Part shown: positions 20,560-31,647 of the stretch, one piece after another | How the letters are laid out: every line of letters starts with the position of its first letter | Position numbering within the stretch: the first letter of the stretch is position 1 | Origin: Micractinium sp. NFX-FRZ | Lineage: Eukaryota; Chlorophyta; Trebouxiophyceae; Chlorellales; Chlorellaceae | NCBI GenBank assembly: GCA_029339195.1 | Contig: JAPTJF010000062.1 | Location: forward strand, 1-64,000 | Reading direction: 5' to 3' | Length of the DNA: 64,000 nucleotides | Position numbers and translations under genes: made by a program | Notes under the pieces: model-generated | The model's database searches: none | What the model was told of the DNA's origin: nothing | Seen by the model: only the letters and a program-made list of their open reading frames with translations

Positions 20560-22539
20560 TCATGCAGCCCCGCCTGCCGCCGCGCTGCTGCGCCGCCTGG
20601 CCGCCTTGCAGCCCTCTTTGTGGGCTGGCCAGTGCTGCCGCATGCAGTCCTCACTGCATGCAAGCCACAGGAATGGGCAGGCAGGCGTCAGGACGGCTGC
20701 GTTCTGCTGGGGCACAGCTGCCAGCTGCCAGCTGAGCACTGGCACAGTGTACTGTGTACACTTGCCACCTGCCACCTGTCACACAGCGCAGGCAGGCAGG
20801 ACGCCACAGGCCGCAATGTGCCCCCGTGCAGGCAGGCAGGCACTCCCCGCCTCCAAAGCCGGCACACCTGCAGTACCGAACACTGCGGCAGCCGCCGCAC
20901 AGCCGCAGGTGCACTGCCAGCTGGCCGCAGCACGCACACTCGAGCTGCCTGCCCTCTGGGCCGTCCAGCCTCGGCAGTTCGTTGAAGTTCAGCTGCACGG
21001 CGTCGCCGGCAGCCGGCGGCCGCCAGCGGTCGCCCTGCTGGTGCACCATCTCGACCTGCGGCACACAGCACAGCACAGCATGGCACAGCGCGGCATATCA
21101 CAGCGTGTGCGTGAGGGTAGGTGGGGCACCGGGTGGGCAGGGCAGGCAGGGCAGCGGCATGATGCGGGGCAAGGGAGCGAGGCAGGCAGGCAGGCAGGCA
21201 ATGCATGCAGACAGGCAGGCAGTGCATCCAGCTGCGGCGTCTGAAAAGGCACATGGCATACCCGTCCCCCGGGCCAGCTCCTGTCAAGATCTCAGGCCAC
21301 AAGGCAATACACATCAGGCCACCAGGCATTAGGCCACACGGCCCTCATGCCGACCCCTCCCACCCACCCAGGGACGCATGGTGAGCGCCTGGTCCCGCCG
21401 CTTCTTGAGCTCGTTTGACCAGATGTGTGGCAGGTGCTCTCGGCACCGGTGGTGCGCCTCCACCCCGCGATCCAACCACGCAAGCACGGTGCTGGGAGGC
21501 ACGCTGGGGGCATGCCCCTGGTAGGCCTCCGCAATGGCAAACACTACGGGGGCGGGGCGGGTGGGCCGGCGGGTCAACAGCTGCGCAGCATGCGAAGCGT
21601 CGGGCAGGCCTGGCTACGCCCAAATCAACAGGTGGCGGACCGGCAAGCAAGGCATGACGTTCCAGTCTGCGGGCCGGCAAAACGGGTGGCCTCGCAGCAA
21701 CGAGACCGGCAGCGCACTGCTCGCTCCACCCAGGGGCGTGCCGTCCCCCCAACTTGGTGTACAACCGCCCGCCCGCCCAGCAGGCAGGGCAGGCAGGTCA
21801 GCCCTCTGCCCACACGAGGCCGGCCCGCTCCCGCCGCCCTTTCCAGAAGGGCGGGCTCCCCGCCCCGCCCCTACTCTACACTCTCCCCCTACCTGCCCCC
21901 TCAAACGCGAGCGCCCCCTCGCAGAACGCGCTGCGCTGCTCCGCCGCCCGTTGCAGCGCCGTGGCAAAGATGGACACGTCGGCGGCGCGCCCCTCCCACG
22001 CGAGCAGGCTCCAGCCGGCCAGCACCGCCGTGCGCTGCATGCTGGGCTGGTCGGGCGCGAGCTGCGGCAGCAGCTGGGCCACCTGCCTGTGGGATGGAAG
22101 TGGACATAATCGACCATAATAAGTTGGATGCATGCCTCGAATTTGAACTGTTGTTTGTTTGCTGCTCATGCATGGGGTTTAGAAAGGAGGAGCCTTCATG
22201 GGGCCGGCCGGCCAACGTGACATGTGAGTGGGTGAGGCTGCTTGATTGCGCACTGTGGCAGACCCAAGCGGCACCTGCTTCCAGCCATAGCAGTTGCATT
22301 CCCCCCACGGCGCCACAGCAGTTGCTTCCCCCCACGCCCCGCGCCGCACCTGGCCGCCACGCGCACCGCCTGGCCCGGCGGGTGCAGCAGGCCGCCCGAC
22401 ATCTCCTGCACGTCCATGATGCGCTCCCAGCTCCTCTCAAGCACAACAGCGACTAGCTGCTCATACGTTAGCAGCAGGCTGTTGCTGCTGCTGCTGGTGG
22501 TGCTGGTGTTCTTGGTGGCGGTGGCGGTGGCGGTAGCAG

Positions 22540-22577
<38 letters not shown>

Positions 22578-23705
22578 GTATTGGTGGCAATGGCGGTGAT
22601 GGCAGCACCGCCGCCGCCGCTGCTGGGACCCTCCAAGAGGTGCAGCTGGGAGTGGAGCTCTGCCAGCTCCCTGCGCCCCCGCTCCGCCTGCGCCGGCTGC
22701 AGCAGCCGCTCCACCACCGACGTCTGCATGGCCAGCAGGCCTGCAGCTGGCAATGCATGGGCAGGTGAACACAGTATGGGATGAGTGACTAATGAAGCAG
22801 GCCTGCGAAGCAAGGCGGGTGCAGGTGCAGGGGGGTACGGATGCAGTGAGTGATGAGGGACTACAGCAGCCAGGCCAGACGTGAGGTCTGCATGCAGCCA
22901 GCAGGCCTGGAACACATGGGCAGGCAGGTGGGAGGGAGGGCGGGTGAATCATTGACGACGAGGGAATTCAGCATAAACTTGGCAGGTGAAGTCTGCGTGC
23001 AGCCAGCCGCTGTGCATCTGCCCGCTCCCCCACCCATGCCCGCCCTCCCCGCCTTGCCCGCTTTGCACCTGCGCCCTGCCCGCCCACCTCCCACACTGCC
23101 GTGCTATAGAGGGGCAGACCCGCCAGCTGTGCTCCCGCCACCCTCCACAACTGCTGGACTTCTTACTTACACTCCCACAGGCAAAGTACCACAGTACAGT
23201 ACTGTGCACCCACCCGCCCACCTGCATCCCCGCCGTGGTGCTCCAGCAAGGGCAGCCCCGCCGCCAGCGTGAGCAGCGCCGGCATGCCGTACCCTGCCTC
23301 CTCCAGTGCCGCACCGATCTTGGCGCCCGCAGTGGCGGGTCCGGTGCAGCGCCCAAAGGCGATGAGCTCAGACGAGAAGTGGCTGAGGAGCGCCACGTCA
23401 GCGGCCAGCGGCATGCTCATGGGCGACAGGTAGTGCGCCCGCACCACCTTCAGTGCCATGTGGGTGCTGCGCGCCTGGGCGGCCCGCCAGGAGCGGGGAG
23501 CCCGTGCCGCGCGCAGCTCCGCCACCTGTGCATGCAGGCGGGAGATCTCCACGAATGCGGCCACCTCGGGGCTGCGCAGGTCGGGGGGCACCGCCTGTGC
23601 CGCCGCCAGCTTCTCGCCCAGGAAACCCGCCCCCATGTGCTGCCCCGTGCTCAGCGTGGGGAGCTTGCGCTGGCCTGTTGGCCGCTGGTTGCGCTTGGGA
23701 GCCAT
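20560..23705 (-). CDS. MYND-type zinc finger protein, paralogue of the first
   Basis: Six exons (23222-23705, 22350-22740, 21893-22086, 21368-21543, 20868-21055, 20560-20653) give 508 residues. The C-terminal MYND finger (about 455-494) reads CACC, CGGC, YC, EDCMRQHW, HKEGC, with all metal ligands present. The N-terminal segment GAGFLGEKLAAAQ...VAAFVE and a later AHHRCREHLPHIW correspond to GAEFLQRRLARSS...VAAFVE and AHRSCRQLLPQLW in the gene at 1192-2598, so the two are paralogues. This copy has four more introns and a Ser/Thr/Ala low-complexity insert (about 200-245). Function is unknown; a protein-interaction role is inferred from the finger. No SET domain is seen. Confidence 0.87.
22480..22610 (-). 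repeat. Coding (AGC)n and related trinucleotide repeats
   Basis: On the plus strand an uninterrupted (GCT)n of about 11 units lies near 22540-22572, flanked by GGTGGC and GTTGCT repeats. On the gene strand this encodes runs of Ser with Ala/Thr inside exon 2 of the MYND gene and keeps the frame open. Length variation between strains is likely. Confidence 0.85.
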
Positions 23706-25148
23706 TGGATGGCAAGCGAGGGTCTGGGCCCTGCAGGAGATGGAGTGGCAGAGGCAGGGGGCCTGTTGTGGCGGCACCGGCAGCGGGCGGCAGCGGCGGC
23801 GGGAGCAGCTGAGGCCGGCGGTGGTGGCGGCGCTGCACACCTTTGTTAGAGACTTCGCGCCAGTCGAGATTGTTTTCAGAAGTCTGCGGGCGCCAAAGCG
23901 TCTCTAACCGGAATGCGAGATGCAGCTGAGGCGGCAGAGGGTGGCCGCGGGTACTGGGATCGTGTATGCTTGTGAGGATTGATGCGCGTTACCGGAGGGC
24001 CTTCAATGCCGATGCAGCTCGTGTGTACCGCCAGCCGCCGCCAGCGTACTGCCGCTGGTGCTGCTTTGCGCCCTGTCAACGGTCCCACCCCAGCAGCAAA
24101 AACAGGTTTGTTTAACGTGTTGGTTATTGAATGGTGTATAAAGGGTCTGGCAGCAGCCACAGTCTTGCCACAGCCTTTCTGCCCCCGGCAGCAGACAAGC
24201 GAGCAAGCAAGTGGTCCGCCCGCCACCCACGCCTTGCTGCCATGCCGTCGCTGCTGGTGCGCAGCCAGCAAGTGGTTACAGTGATACCAATACAGAGGGC
24301 TGGCAGGAGGGCCAAAAGCAGGCTGCATGCTTGCAGTACAAGCTCGGGAAAGGTAGGGGTGCGCGCTGGGCAACATAAAAGCGAAGGAGGGGGGATGCGG
24401 CGGGGCGTGTGGTGCTCGCTTTACGAAAAGGGGGGTAGCAAGGGTGTGAGCGACTAGCAGGGGAGGGGGACAGAGGACCGTTGCCGCAGCACAAAAATGG
24501 CGGGGGAGGTGCCGGCGGGTGTGGGCACCGTGGGTCGCAACATGTTGGTGGGCAGCATGGGGAGAGGGGTAGGCACAGGGGGGTGCTCGGCACCGGCAGG
24601 CGGTCCACATCAGCAGTAGGGTCAAGGCTTGCTGAGCGTGTAGCCGCCATGCGGGTGCAGCAGCAGGGTGAGGCGAGGTAAGGATTGCAGCACGAGGGGG
24701 TAGCGGGGGTAGGGGTGGCTCATCAATTGGGGGGGGGCCCGGTGCCAGAAGAGGATGCGAAGCGTGAGGTGTGCGCGTGCATGCAAGTGGCAGGCGGGCG
24801 CAAGGAATACTTTGGCCGGCCACGTGTAATCCGGGCATGAAAGGCTTGCTGGGTGGGTGGAATCTAGGGCTGCCTGCCTGCAAACTCAACTGAGCTGAGC
24901 TAATCCTGGGGGGCTAGAGTCCTGGCTATGCAGCGACCGGCTGCGGCGGGAGTGTGCGGAGGTGCAAGTGAGGTGCAAGTGAGGCGAAAAAAGAAAAAAG
25001 GGAAGGAATAGGAAAGGGGCGAATTGGCGGGGGCGGGCGGGCGTGACCAGGGGGCTGCTGTGCACGGCTGTGTGCTGCCAGTGCTAGCACCAGGGGGCCG
25101 GGCCGGCTCAGCACTGCCGGCTCAGCGCTGCCGGCCCGGCGCCGGCGC
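23706..25148. other. Intergenic region between second MYND gene and expansin-like gene
   Basis: 1.4 kb holding the MYND promoter and the 3' flank of the expansin-like gene. A 337-residue minus-strand frame (23876-24889) is open but rich in His/Pro/Ala with no domain, and is judged spurious. No other gene is seen. Confidence 0.45.
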
Positions 25149-27430
25149 TCACTGGCGCAACAGCTTGCGGAGCAGCGCCCTGCGGCGGCCCTCCCACTCC
25201 ACGCCATCCTCACTCTCGGAGTCGACATCCTTGCACTCCTTCCCGTCGGGCTTCAGGCAGCAGCGCGTCTCGTCCTTGTTCATGCACTGGTAGCCCATCG
25301 ACGCCAGGCCCAGGTTGGTGCAACGCTTGCGGCCGTCCTGCGGGGGAGGGAGGGTTGGAAGAAAGGGAGGGTTGAAAGAAAGGCAGGGTTGAAAGGCAGG
25401 CAGGGTTGAAAGAAAGGCAGGGTTGAAAGGGCGGGGAGAGGGGGAGGGGTGAGCTGTGTGTGTGTGTGTGTGCATGCTGCGTGGGGCCAGCGCATGGCAG
25501 GGGGGGTGATTTGGGCGGGGCTAGAAAGCTGCCGGCGCGTGCTGGCTGCATGCACCAGCCTTGGCCTCCGCCCTGCTGCCAGCTCAGCTCACCTGGCAGT
25601 CGACCACCCAGTCGCGGTAGGTGCCCTTGGGCTTGGCCTCGCCTTGGGGCTCTGCAGCAGGTAGGAGCAGCAGGCACAGCAGGGCTGAGGGTGAGGATGG
25701 GCTCGCAGGAGCAAGGCACGGCAGGCACAACAGGCACAGCAGGCAGGAGCACGTGGGGAGGGGCTGGTGGGGGGCAGGCAGGCAGGCAGGCAGGGCAGGG
25801 CAGGGCAGCCCAGTACCACACACGTGTGTGGCCCTCTCTTGCGGATCGCGGCTTCCCCGACTGCCCCTTGCAACGGCAAACTGCCAGCTCACGCTGCTCA
25901 CCCTGCGCAGGCGTGTCTTCCTCCTTGGGCTTGTCCTCCTCCTCCTCCTCCTCTTCCTTCTTGGGCTGTGGCTCCTCCACCGCCCGCTCCTCGCTCCTGG
26001 CGTCGGAGGGGCCGGAGCAGTCGGCAAACTCCCAGCTGATGGCCTTGCGATCCCAGGAGAAGCCTGCACGGGTTTGTGGCGGGAGAAAGGAAGGTGTGAG
26101 AGGGGTGAGGAGGGAGAGGAGGGGTGAATGGGAGAGGGAGAGGTGCAGGCAGCGGAGAGGCTGGCACAGCACCCAGTACTAGTTGCTAAGCAGGCAGGCC
26201 GGCAGCAAGCGGAGGCGCGGCGCTGCACAGCGCTGCATGCGGCACCGGGCAGCAGCGGTGCGCCAGCAGCGGTGCGCCGGCGAACCGTCCACGGCACCCT
26301 CTCCCACGCGCAAGCTTCCACCAGCAGCAGCAATCGTGGCGGCCCATCGGCTGCAGGGGCTCACCAGTGATTGCCTGCAGCGCCACGGTGCTGAAATCGA
26401 CGTCGCCATACGAACACGTAGGACATTCGTCGACAATCTGCCAAGGGGGGGAGCCAGCAACAGGCAGGGGCCAGGGCCCGGGTCAGAGCCCAGCGGTGAG
26501 GGTGCTCGGGTACAGCCCCACACCTGCCACTCCCGGCACCTCAGCGGCTTCACTCTAATCGTACCTCTAGAGCTGCTGCGTGCGGGCAAGCCCTGTAGCC
26601 CAGCCTTCACCCAGTACCATCCTAGCACCACTCAGCACCCACCTTGACGAGGAAAGACTTGCCGCTGGCGCCCGCCGCCGTGCCGCGCACGCGCACGCAC
26701 TTGCCGCATGTGCCTGCAGGCACATGGCGCGGGAAGGGTGGCATGGGTGAGGGATGGGGGTGGGCATGCGCGGGAGAGTGGCATGGGGTGCGGGGTGGAG
26801 GTACCGGGGGAGCAGGCCTGCTTGTCATGGCCTGCAAGAGCTGGCCTGGCATGCAGGGGGCCGGCCGAGCAGGTGTGCCAGGCTGGCACCAGCATGCAGG
26901 GGGCCGCCCACCCGCCCACCTGGGAACTGGGCGCTGTTCATGGCGCCATAGAAACGCTCCCACCGGTCCTCCAGTTTGCCATACTGGCAGGCGTTGAATC
27001 CCGTGGCATCCTTGTCTCCGGGGCCTGCAGGTAGGGGCGGGCGGTGGGGAGGAGTTAGGGCAGGGGGGGTGATCGGTCTAGCCCGCTGTGCTCCCCCTGC
27101 TCTCCCTTCCTGCTTGCAATCCTGACAGCCCCCCGCTGAGCCAGGGGTCTGTGTCGCACTTTGCTTGCGGAATCCAGACTGCAACCCCCCAAAAGCAAGG
27201 TGGGCGGCCGGCCCACCAACAGCGCGCACGGCGGGGCGGCGCGTCAGTCGGCGGCACACGGTAACTGTAGCGCAGGGCGCAGCAGGCCTGACGGCAGCGC
27301 TGGTTGCTCTCCAGACGGCATCCCGAGTCCCGTGCTCACCGCTATAGGCGGTTCCCTGGCCGGAAAACTCCGCAGTCGCGAGGCCCAGCAGGGCGAGCAG
27401 CACGCAGGTGGCGGTGATGGCGCGCGGCAT
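25149..27430 (-). CDS. Secreted expansin/barwin-like double-psi beta-barrel protein
   Basis: Seven exons (27340-27430, 26920-27024, 26643-26713, 26365-26437, 25902-26063, 25593-25651, 25149-25337) give 249 residues. A clear signal peptide (about 1-20, AITATCVLLALLGLATA) is followed by a DPBB domain (about 24-140): GQGTAYSG, NACQYGKL, GAMNSAQFP, CGKCVRVRG, IVDECPTCSYGDVDFS and a closing SWEFADC, the pattern of expansin domain 1, EG45/PNP-type and barwin-like proteins. These act in the cell wall, loosening polysaccharide or binding glycan. The Asp in IVDEC aligns with the conserved barrel acid. An acidic Glu/Lys linker (EEEEEEEDKPKEED) then joins a Cys-rich tail (about 185-249, six Cys) I do not recognise, ending in basic RRRALLRKLLRQ. 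No expansin domain 2 is present. Confidence 0.87.
25345..25440. repeat. Minisatellite in intron 6 of the expansin-like gene
   Basis: About five imperfect copies of a 16-20 base unit containing GGGTTGAAAGAAAGGCA. Purely intronic. Confidence 0.8.
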
Positions 27431-28670
27431 GTTGCAAAGCTTTGTAGACCTGTATGAGCTGCAAACGATGGGAGGCTAGTATGCGGAGCCGGTGCCGAAA
27501 AATGCAGATGGAATGTGCACAGGAACGCGGGTTGTGCCGTTTCAAGTAGGCCGATGGCTGACTGGTCAGACGCTTGCAGCAGGGTCGTACTGCTGGAATG
27601 CCGGCTAAGCCCCACGTCGGGTTTTGCAGATGGAATCACTACAGGGGACGGACTGCAGCGTCTGTGGGCCGCCCCGTGAGGCGAGGGCCCCTCCTCGGTC
27701 CAGTTGGTATAGCCCTTGTCCCTCTGCCCATGCTCCTGCCGCCCTTGCTAGCCTGTACTCATCGCCTGAAAGCGAGAACACCGACCAGATGCACCACCTC
27801 CACGGCACCAGCCAACATGTCATGTCAAGCACCTAGTTGAGCATCCTCGCGCTCTCTGCCCTCTCTGCCAGTCGTGTAATAGAGCATAGTCTGAGCCAGG
27901 CGTGCCCGCAGTGCAGCTGGAGCACGAGCCGCCGGGGCCACTGGGGTTTGAGTGCCGCCGCCGCTCAACTGCAGGCGGCGGGTGGGAGACAGTTGAGCCC
28001 TGCTCCCGCTTCTCTGCGCCTGCATCCGCTTTCAGCAGCCCCACTGGGGCCCTGAGGGTGGTGGTGACCTCTCGGGGACCAACCGCTCACCAACCTGCTC
28101 GCGGTCAATGCTTCCCGCCAAACGCTTGCCGCGCCCGGACTGGCGCCATGCCCTATCCGGCCCACTACCCCACACAGCCCTGCACGCCTTTCCCTGCCAC
28201 GACGCTCCAATTGGCTTTCAAGGGGTTGCCAGGGGGTGTTTGCTGTCCACCACGGGCGGAGAGGAGCCGGGCAGTGGCGCCGGTCTGCTGGTCTGACGCG
28301 CGCGGGCAGACCGTGTATTGCATGCGTCAGTCGAATGGTTTCATGATTGGTTGGCATACAGTTGCCAACCCTGGCCAGACACAGGGCAGCGACATTGATA
28401 ATCCGCGTTGCAGCGAGGAAGAATTGGGAGGTTGCCAGTCGAAGAACAGCAAGGCGTTGAGTTGGTAACAGTAGGAGGGCTGCTGTGACGGGTGGATGGG
28501 GTAGCAAGTAAGTGCTGGTTGGTTTGCGATCATGGAGGAGCAAGCTTGAATTCAGTGCTGCTGACAGAGGAGCGGCTGGTAGAGGCGGGTAACGACAAGA
28601 AGGGGAATACATCGATAAATTAGCAGAACAGAGCAGGAACAGAGCAGGCTTGGGTGGGTGACCGCCCCCC
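27431..28670. other. Intergenic region between expansin-like and protease genes
   Basis: 1.2 kb with the promoter of the expansin-like gene and the 3' flank of the first protease. A 188-residue plus-strand frame (27902-28468) has no recognisable domain and no support. I see nothing else. Confidence 0.45.
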
Positions 28671-31372
28671 TCAAAGGCTGGGCCCCTGCTCAGGCCCCAT
28701 CCAGGCCCCAATGTCGGCCAAATATTTTCGCACGTCGGTCTGCAGGGGGCAGCAGCGGCAGTGGTGGCGGCGGCAAGGCAGACGGGCCGGGCAGACGTGT
28801 GTTCAGGCAGGGCAGCAGGCAGCAGGAGTGGGGAATCAGGCGCGGCGTGCGATACTGCTCAGCCAGCAGGCCAGCCAGCAGGGGTGGCTAAGTGGCCGCC
28901 AGCTCAGCCCACCCGGCCCGTCCCATGCGGGGCGGGGCAGCCGCTGTGGCGGGCGAAGCACTGACCCACCCCAGCCATCCAGCCTCTGTGCAGGGAAGCA
29001 CACTGCAGCTGGCCTGCCAATGCCAGCCAGCCTGCCGTGCGGGGCACTCACATATCGGGTGTAGGGCAGGTCGGGTGTGCAGGCAGCTGGGCTGAAGGCC
29101 ACCACACCCACCACTGTGGCCTCGCCGGTGGCGGGGCTGCGCAGCAGCAGGGGGCCGCCTGCAGCATGGGGGAGCATGGGGGAGGGCTGAGGCTGAGGTT
29201 TGAGTGGGGCGGCAACCGGGGGCGGTGCGGCGGAGCAGGCGGCGGCTGCAGGTGGCTGGTGGGCGAGCGGGCGGGCGGGCAGGCCACCTTTTGCGTACTC
29301 AGAAGCGCTCAGCGGAGAGGCATGCCCGCCCGGCAGCAGGGGCAGCACCGGGCAATGCCTGCCCACCGCCACGGCCGCGCCAGCAGTGCAGCGGAAGGGA
29401 GGTTGCTTCAATCAGGGTTCAGCAGCCGCCCCGCCCTGTGTTGCCAATGAGGCCACAACAGCACTGCTTTCCAAGTGCTGTTGTGCACACACCCGCCACA
29501 GCGGCGCACGCACCAGAGTCGCCGCGGCACGTGCGGGCGCCTGTGTCGGCGTCGCCGGCACAGAGTGTGTCGTTGTACGGCAGGATTGGGCACCCTGCCT
29601 CTGAGAGAAGCTCCACCTCGGCAAACCTGCATAAATGAATGAATGGATGGGGGGTGGGGGGGTGGGGAAGGCAGTGGTTAGGTTGGCTGTTGATCACGTT
29701 CTGTCACACAAGAGCAACAGCCAGCATACGTCAAGCCGAGCTACTGGCGTGCTTGCGGGGTTGGTCATGGGGCATACAATGTTCAGGGGAGAGGCTTTGC
29801 TTTCCAGCGCCGGCGTGCATGCCCGGGGAGCAGGACAGGCAGGCAGGCGGTGGGAGGGCACACGAGCAGGCGGGATGGCGGGGCAGGCACGCCGGGGCAG
29901 GCAGCGCAGACCCATGCCACTCACAGCAGTGTCTCGCTCGTGTTGCCGGCGTCGCTCGTCAGGCCCCAGCCCGCGACCTGCGGCAGGATGCCCGCTCTTG
30001 TGCAGTCAACGACCGACCTACAAGGCCAGCAGCACTCGCCCCACAGGAGCGCCTCTAGCCTAGACGAACAGGGCCAGCACAGCATGCACAGCAAAGGCGC
30101 ATGCGAGCGTGGCTGCACCAGCCGGTGCAGCTGCTCAACTGCCCAGTCCAGGCTGCGTCCCTCGGGCAGCAGCTGCAACACGGACCCACCTCCAGGGCTT
30201 GCCCCGCCTCCAGCTGCAGGCCCGCCGCCGGCAGCTGCACCGTGGGCACGTCGTCAGCTGGGACAGCGAGCCGCACCGCCGCTATGTCATGCAGCACGCC
30301 CTCCACCCTTCCGTCGGCTTCGTCCCCTTCCAGAGTGCTGCCCAGGTAGGCTGCGGGGGCAAGGGGGAGGGCGGGAGGGAGGGCGGCACGAGTATGCTCA
30401 ATGAAGCGCACGCAGCGGCGGCGCCGCCCTGCCTGCCTGCCTGCCTGCCGCTTGCAAAGCTGGTTAGGCTGCCTGCCGTCTGGCATCCCGCCTGCCTCGC
30501 TGCCGACGAGCAGTTTCACACCACACCCAGCGACCTTGGACACATTCCCACACCACACCCACCTGGGTGCGGCAGTACCAGCATGGGGGGGTACACCTGC
30601 CCCTGGAGCACCACATAGAAGCTGAGGGGGTGAATGGGGCGGCCCGAGGCATCCAGCACGCAGTGCGCGGCTGCAGGCAGGGCAGGCAGGGCAGACGGGG
30701 CGGGGGCAATGGAGGGCTCGGGAACCGTGAGGGTGGTGGGCAAAAGTGAGGACGTGCGCACCGCCCCAGGGCGCTGGCGAGGTGGCCAGCAGGGTGCATA
30801 TGCAGCCCGCCACTCGTGGTAAGTTTGCAGACACTGTAACTCCGCCATCCACCAGCCTATGCAGCTTATCTCCCACACCTGTCAGCACTGTTGTCGGGTT
30901 TAAAAGGACGCCGCCACAGAACACCTCCTCGTCGGCCCTTCCCACCAGCGCAGCCACGAAGTCAAACTCCAGCTCGGGTGCCAGCTGGCCGCCCAGGATT
31001 CGCGTGCTTCGAGGGCCGGGCCCGTGCTGCTGCTGCCGCGCCGCCGCCGTTGCACCGCCTGCGGCGCCCAGGGCGCTGTTAGGCAACACAAGCGGCTCGA
31101 GCAGCCTGCGGCCTGCAATGACGTGGGAAAGCCAAGGGCACGAATTAGTGAGGCAGGGGCCTGCACGGATTGCGCTGAGCTGTAGCATTTGGCGGCGCCC
31201 CGTCTCACCGCCCTGTCTGCCGCCGCTGCCGCTGGCGGCGCGCTCCCCCACGCCCGCCCACCTCCGATCCAAGCATCCGATGCTGTCGCATCGAGCGGCG
31301 CATTCGATTACCTGAGGCGCTCCCTATTGCCAGCAGCAGCAAGAGCAGCGCCAGCCTGCCTGGCCTCGCCAT
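28671..31372 (-). CDS. Secreted chymotrypsin-fold serine protease A
   Basis: Eight exons (31312-31372, 30879-31112, 30563-30670, 30190-30350, 29925-29977, 29514-29626, 29052-29158, 28671-28739) give 301 residues. Signal peptide about 1-20. The S1 peptidase domain begins near ILGG (likely activation site after RSTR) and has the triad: His101 (AAHC), Asp156 (HDIAAV), Ser243 (GDSGGP), plus the GWG motif. The residue equivalent to trypsin Asp189 is Arg237 (ARTCRGDS), so trypsin-like cleavage after Lys/Arg is not expected. Probably secreted for extracellular protein digestion or zymogen cascades. Exon boundaries fall at the same places and phases as in the two plus-strand paralogues. It is divergent from protease B. 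Confidence 0.92.
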
Positions 31373-31647
31373 GGGGACAACGCCCACGGGTGCACAGCTG
31401 CCAGCCAGTAGGCCGCGTCTACAGCATTCCGGCCTGAGACAACGCTGTAGCATGCGCGTTGAGGTCAGCGGAAGTGGTCAGGCACCTGCGAGGACAGGTC
31501 AGCACGCGGCCCACTTGCACTGCGCATAAGAACGCGTCTTCCAGCCCGTCACCACATCCATTTCAATTGGCAGCAGTTCTGGGATTTATCGTTTGCTTTG
31601 TTACACGGCCCCAGCTCCACGAACCAGGCATACACGTTTTCGACTCC
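31373..31647. promoter_or_regulatory. Divergent promoter region of proteases A and B
   Basis: Only 275 bases separate the two start codons, so promoter elements are probably shared or overlapping. No TATA box was recognised. Confidence 0.5.

Noticed and set aside
23876..24889. 337-residue open frame on the minus strand
   Set aside because: His/Pro/Ala-rich, no domain, no codon pattern like neighbouring genes. Long open frames are common in this GC-rich DNA.
27690..27760. tRNA-like GGTCCAGTTGGTATAG resembling an A box
   Set aside because: No B box (GGTTCGAATCC type) follows and no cloverleaf can be folded from the flanks.
27902..28468. 188-residue open frame on the plus strand
   Set aside because: No recognisable motif, no splice context and unlike any family I know; not enough to call a gene.
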